From: Catellatospora vulcania
Lineage (GTDB): Bacteria > Actinomycetota > Actinomycetes > Mycobacteriales > Micromonosporaceae
Assembly: GCF_009720385.1 (NCBI RefSeq)
Contig: NZ_ML769303.1
Span: forward strand, 211,979 to 275,978
DNA length: 64,000 nt
Direction of reading: 5' to 3'
Shown: positions 24,348 through 32,542 of the stretch, in pieces
Layout: each line of letters opens with the position of its first letter
Numbering within the stretch: position 1 is the first letter of the stretch
Notes under the pieces: model-generated
What the model saw: the letters and a program-made list of their open reading frames with translations, nothing else
Database searches by the model: none
What the model was told of the DNA's origin: nothing
Position numbers and translations under genes: made by a program

Positions 24348-27041
24348 TCAGCTCAACGGCGGGTACGCGTTCGCCATCAGCTGCTGGAACTGAGCGGAGA
24401 ACCAGTGCCCCGACACGGGGGCGTTGGGCAGCGCACCGGACATGCTGTTGCCGTTACGGGCGTTGCCGCCGTAGGTCGGGTCGCACATCCGGTCGAAGCC
24501 CTTGCCCTCGTCGTTCGGGATCAGGCTGCTGGAGCCGTCGGACTCGCCCGGCGGCTTGATCCAGACGTAGGCGTCGATGCCCGTCGCGGGCGCGGCCCGC
24601 GGGCGCTCGCCGAGGCCGGCGCCGGCCTGGTTGCACCAGTTGCCCTTGTGGATGCGGCGGTCGATACGCGACTGGTTCACGAACGTGTTCAGGTCAGTCG
24701 ACGTGCTCGGCGCCGTGGGCCGGGTGGCCTGCGTCGGCTGGCACGGCGTCTGCACGCAGCTGCCCCACCCGTTGCGGGAGGTGTCGATCAGCATGCCGAT
24801 GCTCGACGAGAAGCCGGACTGGATGAGTCGCGACCGGAACGCCTGCGCGAAGGTCAGCTCGTCGTTGTACCGGTTCCAGTCGATCCAGCTGGTCTGGCGC
24901 AGCTGCTCGGTGATCGAGCCCACGTACGGCTCGGTCAGCGCCGACGTGTTGGCGGTGTTGGCGATGAAGCCGTGCACGTTGGCGGCGGTGCTGCCGGACG
25001 AGGTCGCGGCCGTGAACATCATGTTCGCGCTCGGCCCGAAGTTGTCGTCCCAGCCGATCCAGCCGTGGTGCCCGGCGTCGATGTAGTTGTAGACGTTCGG
25101 GACCGCGCCGAGCTTGTTCAGCGCGTAACCGACGCCGTCGACGTAACCGCGGTTGGCGAGCATGGTGTCACACATCGGGGTCGCGGTCGCCCGGCCGCCG
25201 ACGTTGGTCACCAGGTTCGGCAGCGAGTCGATCTCGATGATCGCCACGATGCGCAGGTTCGCGTACGCCGGGCGGGCCAGGATCGCCGCCATCGGGTCGA
25301 TGTACTCCGCCTTGTAGCGCGGCAGGTCGGTCGGGCCCAGCTCGCCGTTGGAGGCCAGCGCGGCACAGTCACGGCCGGGCAGGTTGTAGACGACGATCTG
25401 GATCACCATCGGCGCGGAGCCGTTCGCGGCGTCCTGGATGACCGCCTGGTCGAGGTGGTCGGCCAGGCCCATGGTGCCCGTGGTGGGGCTGCCGTTGCCG
25501 GTCAGCGCGCTGATCCGGTCGAACCAGACCCCGGTCGGCTGGTTGGCGATCCGGCTGCCGCCGGGCTCGGCCAGCGCCGCGGCCCGCCACTGCGGATTCA
25601 CGTAGACACCGGCGTTGGCGTACGGGTTGTCGGCGCGCGGGCCACCGGTGCCGCCGTCGTTGTCGGCCTCGGTCGCGGTGACGGTGACCGAGGTCAGGCC
25701 GCTGGAGGCGACCGTGATCGGCCGGGTGCCGGCGGTGTTGTCGGAGTCCTCGGCGGCGGCCAGGGTCACCGTCTGGGCGGTGCTCCAGTTGCTCGTGGTG
25801 AACGTCAGGCTGCCGCCCGACGAGACCGTGAGGTTGGTGTCACCGGAACCGGCCGTGTTGGTGACCGTCACGTTGCCCGACGGCTGCGCGGCCAGGCGCA
25901 CCGTGTAGCTCGCCGTGCCGCCTTCCGGCACGCTGACACTGGTCGACGAGACCACCAGCGACTGGGTCGTGGTGCTGTCGTTGTCGGCTTCGGTCGCGTT
26001 CACGGTGACCGAGCTCAGGCCGCTGGACGCGACCGTGATCGGGCGGGTGCCGTTGGTCGTGTCGCTGTCCTCGGCCGCGGCCAGGGTCACCGTCTGGGCG
26101 GTGCTCCAGTTGCTCGTGGTGAACGTCAGGCTCGCACCGGAAGACACCGTGATGTTCGTGTCACCGGAACCGGCCGTGTTGGTCACGGTCACGTTGCCCG
26201 ACGGCTGGGCTGCCAGGCGCACGGTGTAGGTCGCCGTGCCGCCTTCCGGCACGTTGACGGCGGTCGACGAGACCACCAGCGACTGGGTCGTGGTGCTGTC
26301 GTTGTCGGCCTCGGTCGCGTTCACCGTCACCGACGACAGCCCGGACGCCGCGACCGTGAACGGCCTTGTGCCGTTGGTCGTGTCGGTGTCCTCCGCCGCG
26401 GCGAGGGTCACGTTCTGGTTGGTGTTCCAGTTGCTCGTCGTGAACGTCAGGCTCGCGCCCGACGACACGGTGAGGTTGGAGTCACCGGAACCGGCGGTCG
26501 TGGCGACCGTGACGTTGCCGCTGGGCTGCGCGGACAGGCGTACCGCATACGTCGCGGTGCCGCCCTCGGGCACGCTCACCGAGGTCGGCGACACGACCAG
26601 GCTCACCGTCGGCGTGGTGCCGCCGCAGGAGACCCCGTTGATCGCGAAGTTGCTCGGGTTGGTGTTCGTGCCGCTGTAGGAGGCGTTGAAGCCGATGCCG
26701 GTCGACGCGCCCGTGGCCAGGCTGCCGTTGTAGGACAGGCTGGTGGCGGTGACGTTCTGGCCGGACTGGGCGTAGTTGGCCGACCAGCCCTGGATGCCGC
26801 CCTGGTTGCCGGGCCAGGTCCAGGTCAGCGACCAGCTGGTCAGCGGGTCGCCGGTGTTGGTGATGTTGATGTTCGCGCCGAAGCCGCTGCCGTTGTCCCA
26901 GGCCTTGGTGTAGGTCACCTGGCAGGACACGGCGGCGTGGGCGGGTGTGGCCACGGCGACGAGCCCCATGGTGGCCAGCGCGCTCACGCCGAGCAGCGCC
27001 GTCAATCGGCGTCGCAAGGTGGATCTGATCGGAATCCTCAC
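24348..27041 (-). CDS. Secreted GH6 cellulase (CBM2, three Calx-beta-like repeats, GH6 catalytic domain)
   Basis: 897 aa from GTG 27041, chosen because AAGGAG lies six bases before it and a Sec signal follows (RIPIRSTLRRRLTALLGV...ATPAHA). Order: CBM2 (about 37-137, paired cysteines in VSCQVTY and GVSCGG, W-rich: WDNGSGF, WSLTWTWPGNQGGIQGW), three 107-residue repeats with SVPEGGTATY and NVTVxxTAGSGD (about 140-461), and the GH6 domain (about 468-897). Catalytic aspartates are visible as D558 in YNLPGRDCAALASNGE and D605 in EIDSLPNLVTN, spaced as in characterised GH6 enzymes. It cleaves beta-1,4-glucan from the non-reducing end or internally; exo or endo action is not decidable here. Calx-beta repeats probably act as a spacer. 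Confidence 0.93.
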   Translation of the reverse strand: MRIPIRSTLRRRLTALLGVSALATMGLVAVATPAHAAVSCQVTYTKAWDNGSGFGANINITNTGDPLTSWSLTWTWPGNQGGIQGWSANYAQSGQNVTATSLSYNGSLATGASTGIGFNASYSGTNTNPSNFAINGVSCGGTTPTVSLVVSPTSVSVPEGGTATYAVRLSAQPSGNVTVATTAGSGDSNLTVSSGASLTFTTSNWNTNQNVTLAAAEDTDTTNGTRPFTVAASGLSSVTVNATEADNDSTTTQSLVVSSTAVNVPEGGTATYTVRLAAQPSGNVTVTNTAGSGDTNITVSSGASLTFTTSNWSTAQTVTLAAAEDSDTTNGTRPITVASSGLSSVTVNATEADNDSTTTQSLVVSSTSVSVPEGGTASYTVRLAAQPSGNVTVTNTAGSGDTNLTVSSGGSLTFTTSNWSTAQTVTLAAAEDSDNTAGTRPITVASSGLTSVTVTATEADNDGGTGGPRADNPYANAGVYVNPQWRAAALAEPGGSRIANQPTGVWFDRISALTGNGSPTTGTMGLADHLDQAVIQDAANGSAPMVIQIVVYNLPGRDCAALASNGELGPTDLPRYKAEYIDPMAAILARPAYANLRIVAIIEIDSLPNLVTNVGGRATATPMCDTMLANRGYVDGVGYALNKLGAVPNVYNYIDAGHHGWIGWDDNFGPSANMMFTAATSSGSTAANVHGFIANTANTSALTEPYVGSITEQLRQTSWIDWNRYNDELTFAQAFRSRLIQSGFSSSIGMLIDTSRNGWGSCVQTPCQPTQATRPTAPSTSTDLNTFVNQSRIDRRIHKGNWCNQAGAGLGERPRAAPATGIDAYVWIKPPGESDGSSSLIPNDEGKGFDRMCDPTYGGNARNGNSMSGALPNAPVSGHWFSAQFQQLMANAYPPLS
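25656..26618. repeat. Three 321-bp tandem repeats inside the GH6 gene
   Basis: Units at about 25656-25976, 25977-26297 and 26298-26618, each encoding 107 residues from a VPEGGTA...VRL..QPSGNVTV start to a TEADND end. Units 2 and 3 in particular share long identical DNA stretches, so slippage or recombination could change the copy number in frame. Confidence 0.9.
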
Positions 27042-27383
27042 TGGGTACTCCTTGAGCCAGGCCGGACCGGTCGGTTTCGCCTCGGGACCGGTGCGGGGCC
27101 TGCGCAGGGATCGCAAACCACCGGGCGGGCGGCGCGTTCGAGCGCAGGAAGGAATGGACAACCCGGACAGGCTGTGACGGCGGTGCGCGGCACCTCCCGG
27201 AGAACCGGGGCCCTCGGTGCCGAGTCGCGCGTATGGCTCCCTGCGCGCGTGATGGAAGTTTCACACCGTCGCAACAGGACTGCAATGCGTGCCGATAGAT
27301 CTGGCACAAAGTAGGGTCGTGCAACTAAGAGGTATGATGACCTGGCATGATCCGTCCGACGCCGTTCCAGTTGGCGCTACGGG
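27042..27383. other. Intergenic region upstream of the GH6 cellulase gene
   Basis: 342 bases, carrying the GH6 promoter (minus strand). I looked for a CebR-type operator (TGGGAGCGCTCCCA) and do not see one. A GGAAGTTTCACACC segment at about 27252 is AT-richer than its surroundings. No gene is supported here. Confidence 0.5.
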
Positions 27384-28001
27384 TCAGGGCAGGTCGGGCA
27401 CCGGGGCGTGGGCTCGCAACAGGGTGTCGACGGCGTGGCGTACACCTTCTTCGGTGGCGACCTCGCGCCGCACCCGCTCGGCGCGGTCCACGGTGAGGCC
27501 GTCCGCGACCAGCGTGTGGGTCAGCTCCTCGGGCGCCCAGAGCAGTTCGGGGTCCTGCGGGCCGCCGGTGCCGTCGGTGAGGTTGGTCCGGTCGTGGCCG
27601 ATCGCGAACAGCGTGCCACCGGGTGCGACCGCCCGCGCCGCCAGCGCCCAGACCTGCGCCATCTGCTCCGGCGGCAGCTGCAGGTAGGCGATCAGGACCA
27701 GGTCGAACCCCTCCACCGGAGGCCGGTACGCCAGCACGTCGCCGACCGCCCAGTCGACCTCGAGCCCGTCCTGCCGGGCCCGCTCACGTCCCTTGTCGAC
27801 CGCGACCTGCGCGTAGTCGATCGCGGTCACCCGCCAGCCCTTGCCGGCCAGCCACAGCGCGTTGCGCCCCTCGCCCGAGGCGAGATCGAGCGCCCGTCCC
27901 GGCGGCAGCCCGTCGAGCGCGGCCGCCACGAAGCGGTTGGGCTCGGCGCTCCACACCAGGTCAGCAGCGGCGTAGCGGCGGTTCCAGTCCTCGGCGTCCA
28001 T
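27384..28001 (-). CDS. Class I SAM-dependent methyltransferase
   Basis: 205 aa. Motif I is ALDLASGEGRNALWLAGKGWRVTAIDYAQVAV (residues about 37-68), followed by DWAVGDVLAYRPPVEGFDLVLIAYLQLPPEQM (motifs II-III) and APGGTLFAIGHD (motif IV region). The N-terminal WNRRYAAADLVWSAEPNRFVAA is the typical opening of small-molecule methyltransferases of the Methyltransf_25/TehB-like type. The acceptor is not identifiable. It is transcribed in the same direction as the agmatinase upstream (64 bases apart), possibly as one unit, but a functional link is not evident. Confidence 0.85.
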   Translation of the reverse strand: MDAEDWNRRYAAADLVWSAEPNRFVAAALDGLPPGRALDLASGEGRNALWLAGKGWRVTAIDYAQVAVDKGRERARQDGLEVDWAVGDVLAYRPPVEGFDLVLIAYLQLPPEQMAQVWALAARAVAPGGTLFAIGHDRTNLTDGTGGPQDPELLWAPEELTHTLVADGLTVDRAERVRREVATEEGVRHAVDTLLRAHAPVPDLP

Positions 28002-28065
28002 CGCCGCCGACCCTACCGCCCCGACCCCTCCGCCCGCCGCACCATCGCCGGACCCGCCCGGCGGG

Positions 28066-29100
28066 TCAGTCGGAGGTGGTGGAGCCGCGGCCGTCGAGCA
28101 GCGGGGTGGCGGGGTTCCAGGTGGTGCCGGTGCGGGCGTCGTGGCGGCGGCGGGCCAGGCCGGACAGGGCCTCCAGGACGACCCGGTTGCCGAGCATCGC
28201 GGTGATCTCGGCGTGGTCGTACGGCGGGGAGACCTCGACCACGTCCATGCCGACCACGGGCAGCGTGCGGCAGATGCGCGACACGGCGTCGAGCAGCTGG
28301 CGGGCGGTGAGGCCGCCGGGCTCGGGCGTGCCGGTGCCGGGGGCGTGCGCCGGGTCGCACACGTCGATGTCGACGGACAGGAAGACCGCGTCGCAGCCGT
28401 CCAGGGCGATCGCGAACGCCTCGTCGAGCACCGCGTCCAGCCCGCGGGCCCCGATCTCGCTCATGTGGAACGAGCGCATGCCCTGGTCGGCCATCCAGTC
28501 CAGAGTCGGCGGCTCCGGCCAGTAGCCGCGCAGGCCGAGCTGCAGGAAGCGGTCGCCGCGCACCGCGCCGGACTCGATGAGCCGACGCATCGGCTGGCCG
28601 TGGCCGTAGAGCGAGCCGAACGTGATGTCGCCGGTGTCGGCGTGCGCGTCGAAGTGGATCACCGAGCTGCGGCCGTAGCCGTGGTGGCGTGCCACGCCGG
28701 TGACGTCCGGCCAGGTCACCGTGTGGTCGCCGCCCAGGATCAGCGGGATCACCCCGTGCCCGGCGAGGAACGCCACCGCGTCCTCGATGCTCTGGCAGCT
28801 GCGGAGCACCTCGCCGCTGTAGAGCTCCAGGTCGCCCGCGTCGCGTACGACAAGGTCGGGGCCGAGCGGGTCGACCCGCAACGCCAGGTGCGGCCGGGAG
28901 CCGTCGTGCGGCAGGTAGTCGGTGCCGCGGATGGCGCTCGGCCCGAACCGCGTGCCGGGGCGGTGCGAGGTGCCGCCGTCGAACGGCGCGCCCAGGATCA
29001 CCACGTCGGCGTCGGCGTACGTCCGCGGGTCGGCCCAGTCGCAGCGGGGCACCCCGAGGAACGTGAAGTCGGGGCCGTACTGCGCGCCGTAGCGGGTCAC
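28066..29100 (-). CDS. speB: Agmatinase / ureohydrolase family protein
   Basis: 344 aa. All six Mn-binding positions of the arginase/agmatinase fold are visible: H126 in GGDHT, D151-A-H153-A-D155 in IHFDAHADTGD, and D244/D246 in SVDIDVCDPAHAPGTGTPEPGG. The N-terminal region has ILGAPFDGGTSHRPGTRFGP, the agmatinase-type substrate loop. Agmatinases hydrolyse agmatine to putrescine and urea, but relatives in actinobacteria use other guanidino compounds (guanidinobutyrate, guanidinopropionate), so the exact substrate is uncertain. Divergent from the aminopeptidase gene over 135 bases. Together with the glutaminase and peptidase nearby it suggests nitrogen-scavenging functions. Confidence 0.85.
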   Translation of the reverse strand: MTRYGAQYGPDFTFLGVPRCDWADPRTYADADVVILGAPFDGGTSHRPGTRFGPSAIRGTDYLPHDGSRPHLALRVDPLGPDLVVRDAGDLELYSGEVLRSCQSIEDAVAFLAGHGVIPLILGGDHTVTWPDVTGVARHHGYGRSSVIHFDAHADTGDITFGSLYGHGQPMRRLIESGAVRGDRFLQLGLRGYWPEPPTLDWMADQGMRSFHMSEIGARGLDAVLDEAFAIALDGCDAVFLSVDIDVCDPAHAPGTGTPEPGGLTARQLLDAVSRICRTLPVVGMDVVEVSPPYDHAEITAMLGNRVVLEALSGLARRRHDARTGTTWNPATPLLDGRGSTTSD

Positions 29101-29235
29101 GCCTCCATTCTCGCCGGTGGCCGGGTCGCCCGGTCAATCCTCGCAAAACGTCCACATATTCACCTTCGAGCCGTGATGCTGTGCTTCAGGGCTGCACAGA
29201 CCGGTGGTGTGCCGTCGGCATGGAGGAGCGGTGGA

Positions 29236-30771
29236 ATGACAGCGACGGCGACAGGCTTCGACCCAGTCCCGTCCTGGACGCGTGTCCCCGAGGTCACCGT
29301 CGTCGCGGCCGGGGACCTCGACGCGGCCGACGCGCCGATGGGCGTGCTGGTGGCCGCCTCGGGCGCGGTGCCACAGGCGCTGGGCGTGGACCGGGGCGAC
29401 CTGGCCGGGGCCGGGTTCACCGGCGGGATCGGGCAGACGCTGGCGTTGCCGCGGCCGGGCGGACCCGCCCTGATCGCGGTGGGCGTCGGCGACCCGGCGG
29501 AACTCGACGCCGACCTGCTGCGGGACGCGGCCGCCGCGTACGCCCGTGCCGCAGGCGCCGCCGGACGGCTGGTGCTGGCGCTGGACGGGGCGACCGGTGT
29601 GCCGCCGGAGACGGCGGGGCAGGCCGCCGTCGAGGGCGCGCTGCTCGCCCGGTACCGCTTCGAGGTGCTGAAGAAGGAGCCCGCGCCGCCGGTCACCGCG
29701 CTGACCCTGGTGGCCGCGGAGGGCGACGTGCAAGCGGTGCGGCGCGGGGTGCGGCGCGGGCTCGCGTACGCCAGGGCCGCCGCGCTGGCCCGCGACCTGG
29801 CCAACGCGCCGCCGAGCCTGCTCACCGCGGAGCGGCTGGGCGGGGTCGCCGCGCGGCTCGGCGCGGACAGCGGGCTGTCCGTCGACGTGTACGACCGGGA
29901 CGCGCTCACCGAGCTGGGCTGCGGCGGCCTGCTCGGGGTCAACGCGGGCAGCGCCGACGAACCACGCATGATCAAGCTGCGCTACCGCCCGGAGGGCGAC
30001 CCCGACGTGCCCCGGTTGACGCTGGTGGGCAAGGGCATCATGTACGACTCCGGCGGCATCAGCCTCAAGCCCGCCGACGCGGTGCACGCGACCATGAAGA
30101 ACGACATGTCCGGCGCGGCCGCGATCCTCGCCGCGATGGCGCTGCTGGGCGAGCTGGACTGCCCCGTCGCGGTCACCGGGTATCTGATGTGCACCGACAA
30201 CATGCCCTCGGGCAGCGCGGTCAAGCTCGGCGACGTGCTCACCATGCGCGGTGGCACCACCGTGGAGGTGGTCAACGCCGACGCCGAGGGCCGCCTGGTG
30301 ATGGCCGACGCGCTGGTGCTGGCCACCGAGGAGCCGGTGGACGCGATCGTGGACATCGCCACGCTGACCGGGGCCTGCCTGCGTGCGCTCGGCGCGCAGA
30401 TCGCCGGGGTGTTCGGCAACGACCAGGGCCTGGTGGACCAGGTCCGGGCCGCGGCCGTACGGGTCGACGAGCCGGTCTGGCAGCTGCCGATGGCCCGCCG
30501 CTACCGCGCCGAGATGGACTCCGACGTCGCCGACATCAAGAACATGGGCGGCGCGAACGCCGCCGCGATCCACGCCGCGCTGTTCCTGGAGGAGTTCGTC
30601 GCCGGCACCCCCTGGGCGCACATCGACATCGCCGGCACGGCGCAGAACGACAAGCCGCGCACCTGGTACCCGCAGGGCTGCACCGGTTTCGGCGCGCGCC
30701 TGCTGCTGGACCTGGCACTGGCCTTCCAGCGCCCGGAACCGGACCCACTGGCTGCCAAGGAGCGCTCGTGA
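29236..30771 (+). CDS. pepA: M17 leucyl aminopeptidase
   Basis: 511 aa from ATG 29236 with GGAGCGG upstream. N-terminal M17 domain (to about residue 170), then the catalytic domain with the two-metal site: K266 and D271 in LVGKGIMYDSGG, D290 in MKNDMSG, D349/E351 in NADAEGRLVMADAL, and the catalytic arginine R353. The signature is NADAEGRL rather than the commoner NTDAEGRL. The enzyme removes N-terminal residues from peptides in the cytoplasm. It is co-directional with an AbgT transporter 58 bases on, separated by a 21-codon frame that overlaps both genes, an arrangement suggesting an operon that imports and cleaves dipeptides or aminobenzoyl-glutamate-like amides. Confidence 0.93.
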   Translation: MTATATGFDPVPSWTRVPEVTVVAAGDLDAADAPMGVLVAASGAVPQALGVDRGDLAGAGFTGGIGQTLALPRPGGPALIAVGVGDPAELDADLLRDAAAAYARAAGAAGRLVLALDGATGVPPETAGQAAVEGALLARYRFEVLKKEPAPPVTALTLVAAEGDVQAVRRGVRRGLAYARAAALARDLANAPPSLLTAERLGGVAARLGADSGLSVDVYDRDALTELGCGGLLGVNAGSADEPRMIKLRYRPEGDPDVPRLTLVGKGIMYDSGGISLKPADAVHATMKNDMSGAAAILAAMALLGELDCPVAVTGYLMCTDNMPSGSAVKLGDVLTMRGGTTVEVVNADAEGRLVMADALVLATEEPVDAIVDIATLTGACLRALGAQIAGVFGNDQGLVDQVRAAAVRVDEPVWQLPMARRYRAEMDSDVADIKNMGGANAAAIHAALFLEEFVAGTPWAHIDIAGTAQNDKPRTWYPQGCTGFGARLLLDLALAFQRPEPDPLAAKERS

Positions 30772-30833
30772 GCGAGCGAACCGGGTCAGCATCGGCTCAT
30801 GCCGAGGACGAGCGCAGCGAGGAGCGGGCATGA
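30768..30833 (+). CDS. Possible 21-aa coupling ORF between pepA and abgT
   Basis: GTG at 30768 overlaps the pepA stop (GTGA) and its TGA overlaps the abgT start (ATGA), exactly bridging the genes: MSERTGSASAHAEDERSEERA. It is strongly charged with a Ser-Glu-Arg motif and ends on the GAGGAG that serves as the abgT ribosome-binding site. It may be a translational coupler rather than a functional peptide. Confidence 0.35.
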   Translation: MSERTGSASAHAEDERSEERA

Positions 30834-32509
30834 CCGCAGCGACCGCGGACGCCGGTAAGCGTCCGTTCACGGCTCGAATGCTGGACGGAGTGGAGAAGGT
30901 CGGCAACAAGGTGCCGCACCCGGTGATGATCTTCCTGATCCTGATCGGTCTGATCATCGTGCTGTCGGCGGTCTTCGCCGCGATCGGCGTGCAGGTCACC
31001 TACGAGTCGGCCGCGCCCGCACCGGTGGTGGCGGAGGAGACCTACCCCGGTGGCACCCAGGAACCCTCGCTGGAGATCCCGCCCGAGGAGCTGTACCACC
31101 CGCCGGTCAAGACCCACACCGAGACCACCGCGATCAAGAGCCTGCTCACCGCGGACGGCATCCGGTTCATCTTCACCTCGGCGGTCAGCAACTTCACCAA
31201 CTTCGGCGTGGTCGGCGTCATCCTCGTCGCCATGATCGGCGTGGGCCTGGCCGAGCGCGCCGGGCTCATCGGCGCGCTCATCCGCAAGCTGGTCGCGGTC
31301 GCCCCGCCGTGGTCGCTGACCTTCATCATCGTGCTCGTCGGCATCCTGTCGTCGATCGCCTCCGACGCCGGATACCTGGTGCTGATCCCGCTCGGCGCAG
31401 TCGCGTTCATGAGCGTCGGGCGGCATCCGCTGGCCGGGCTCGCCGCCGCGTTCGGCGCGGTGGGCGGCACGTTCATGGTGAACGTGCTCATCACGCCCAC
31501 CGACGGCATCATCACCGAGATCACCAACGAGGCGGTCGCGCTGGCCGACCCGGCCCGGAAGATCAGCCTCACCGCGAACATGTTCTTCGCCATCGGCTCC
31601 ACCATCTTCCTGGCCTTCCTGATCACCTTCATCACCGAGAAGGTCATCGAGCCGCGCCTGGGCAAGTACACGGGAGCCGTGTCGCACGAGGCCACTGACA
31701 TCCCCGACGCCGCCCCGGTCGAGGGCGACGCGCCCGCGTCCGCGCAGGCCCGAGGGCTGCGGTACGCCTTCTGGGGCCTGCTCGCGGTGCTGGCCGTGCT
31801 GCTGCTGCTGTCCGTGCCGCCCAAACCGTGGGGCATCCTGCGCAACCCGGTCACCGGCAGCCTGGTCGAGGACTCGCCGCTGATGGACAGCCTGATCTTC
31901 ATCATCATGCTGGTCTTCCTGGTCTGCGGCCTCTGCTACGGCGCGGGCGCGGGCACCCTCAAGGGCAGCGCGGCGGCGATGGACGCCATCACCAAGACGT
32001 TCGCCGGGCTCGGTGGCCTGATCTTCATGCTGCTGGTGATCGCCCAGTTCATCGCGTACTTCAACTACACCAACATGGCCACCGTCGCCGCGGTGAAGAT
32101 GGCCGACGGCCTGGAACGCGCCAACATCGGGCCGCTGTGGCTGCTCATCGGCTTCATCCTGGTGGTGCTGGTGCTGGACATCATCATCCCGGGCGTCATC
32201 CCGAAGTGGGCCATCTTCGCGCCCATCTTCGTCCCGCTGTTCCTGCGCCTGGGCGTCGCGCCGCAGACAGTGCTGGCCGCGTACCGGGTGGCCGACTCGC
32301 CGATGAACGTGGTCACCCCGCTGATGGTCTACCTGCCGTTCATCGTGCTGCTGGCGCAGAAGTACAAGAAGGAGGCCGGCGTCGGCACGGTGATCTCGCT
32401 GATGATCCCGTACATGCTGATCATCGCGGTGGCCTGGACGCTGTTCTTCGTGCTCTGGTACCTGCTGGGCATCCCGCTCGGTCCGGGCGCGCCGGTCGAG
32501 CTGGGGTAG
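30830..32509 (+). CDS. abgT: AbgT-family transporter (p-aminobenzoyl-glutamate type)
   Basis: 559 aa from ATG 30830 with GAGGAG at the right distance. It contains the AbgT layout: N-terminal MLDGVEKVGNKVPHPVMIFLILIGLIIV, an extracytoplasmic loop with a PGGTQEPSLEIPPEELYHPP segment, helices with SSIASDAGYLVLIPLGAVAF and FGAVGGTFMVNVLITPTDGI, and the C-terminal GVIPKWAIFAPIFVPLFLRLGVAPQTVLAAYRVADSPMNVVTPLMVY signature. Some AbgT proteins import aminobenzoyl-glutamate, others export sulfonamides. Coupling to a leucyl aminopeptidase favours import of an amide or peptide that is then hydrolysed, but this is inference. Confidence 0.9.
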   Translation: MTAATADAGKRPFTARMLDGVEKVGNKVPHPVMIFLILIGLIIVLSAVFAAIGVQVTYESAAPAPVVAEETYPGGTQEPSLEIPPEELYHPPVKTHTETTAIKSLLTADGIRFIFTSAVSNFTNFGVVGVILVAMIGVGLAERAGLIGALIRKLVAVAPPWSLTFIIVLVGILSSIASDAGYLVLIPLGAVAFMSVGRHPLAGLAAAFGAVGGTFMVNVLITPTDGIITEITNEAVALADPARKISLTANMFFAIGSTIFLAFLITFITEKVIEPRLGKYTGAVSHEATDIPDAAPVEGDAPASAQARGLRYAFWGLLAVLAVLLLLSVPPKPWGILRNPVTGSLVEDSPLMDSLIFIIMLVFLVCGLCYGAGAGTLKGSAAAMDAITKTFAGLGGLIFMLLVIAQFIAYFNYTNMATVAAVKMADGLERANIGPLWLLIGFILVVLVLDIIIPGVIPKWAIFAPIFVPLFLRLGVAPQTVLAAYRVADSPMNVVTPLMVYLPFIVLLAQKYKKEAGVGTVISLMIPYMLIIAVAWTLFFVLWYLLGIPLGPGAPVELG

Positions 32510-32542
32510 CCACGCCGGCCGGCGCCGCTGCCGGTCGCCCGA

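Noticed and set aside
25656-26618. Tandem repeats considered as a CRISPR array
   Set aside because: Units are 321 bp, in frame within a cellulase gene and encode protein repeats; there are no short repeats with spacers and no cas genes.
27042-27383. CebR-type operator before the GH6 gene
   Set aside because: No TGGGAGCGCTCCCA-like palindrome found; the nearby LacI gene has no demonstrated link to the cellulase.
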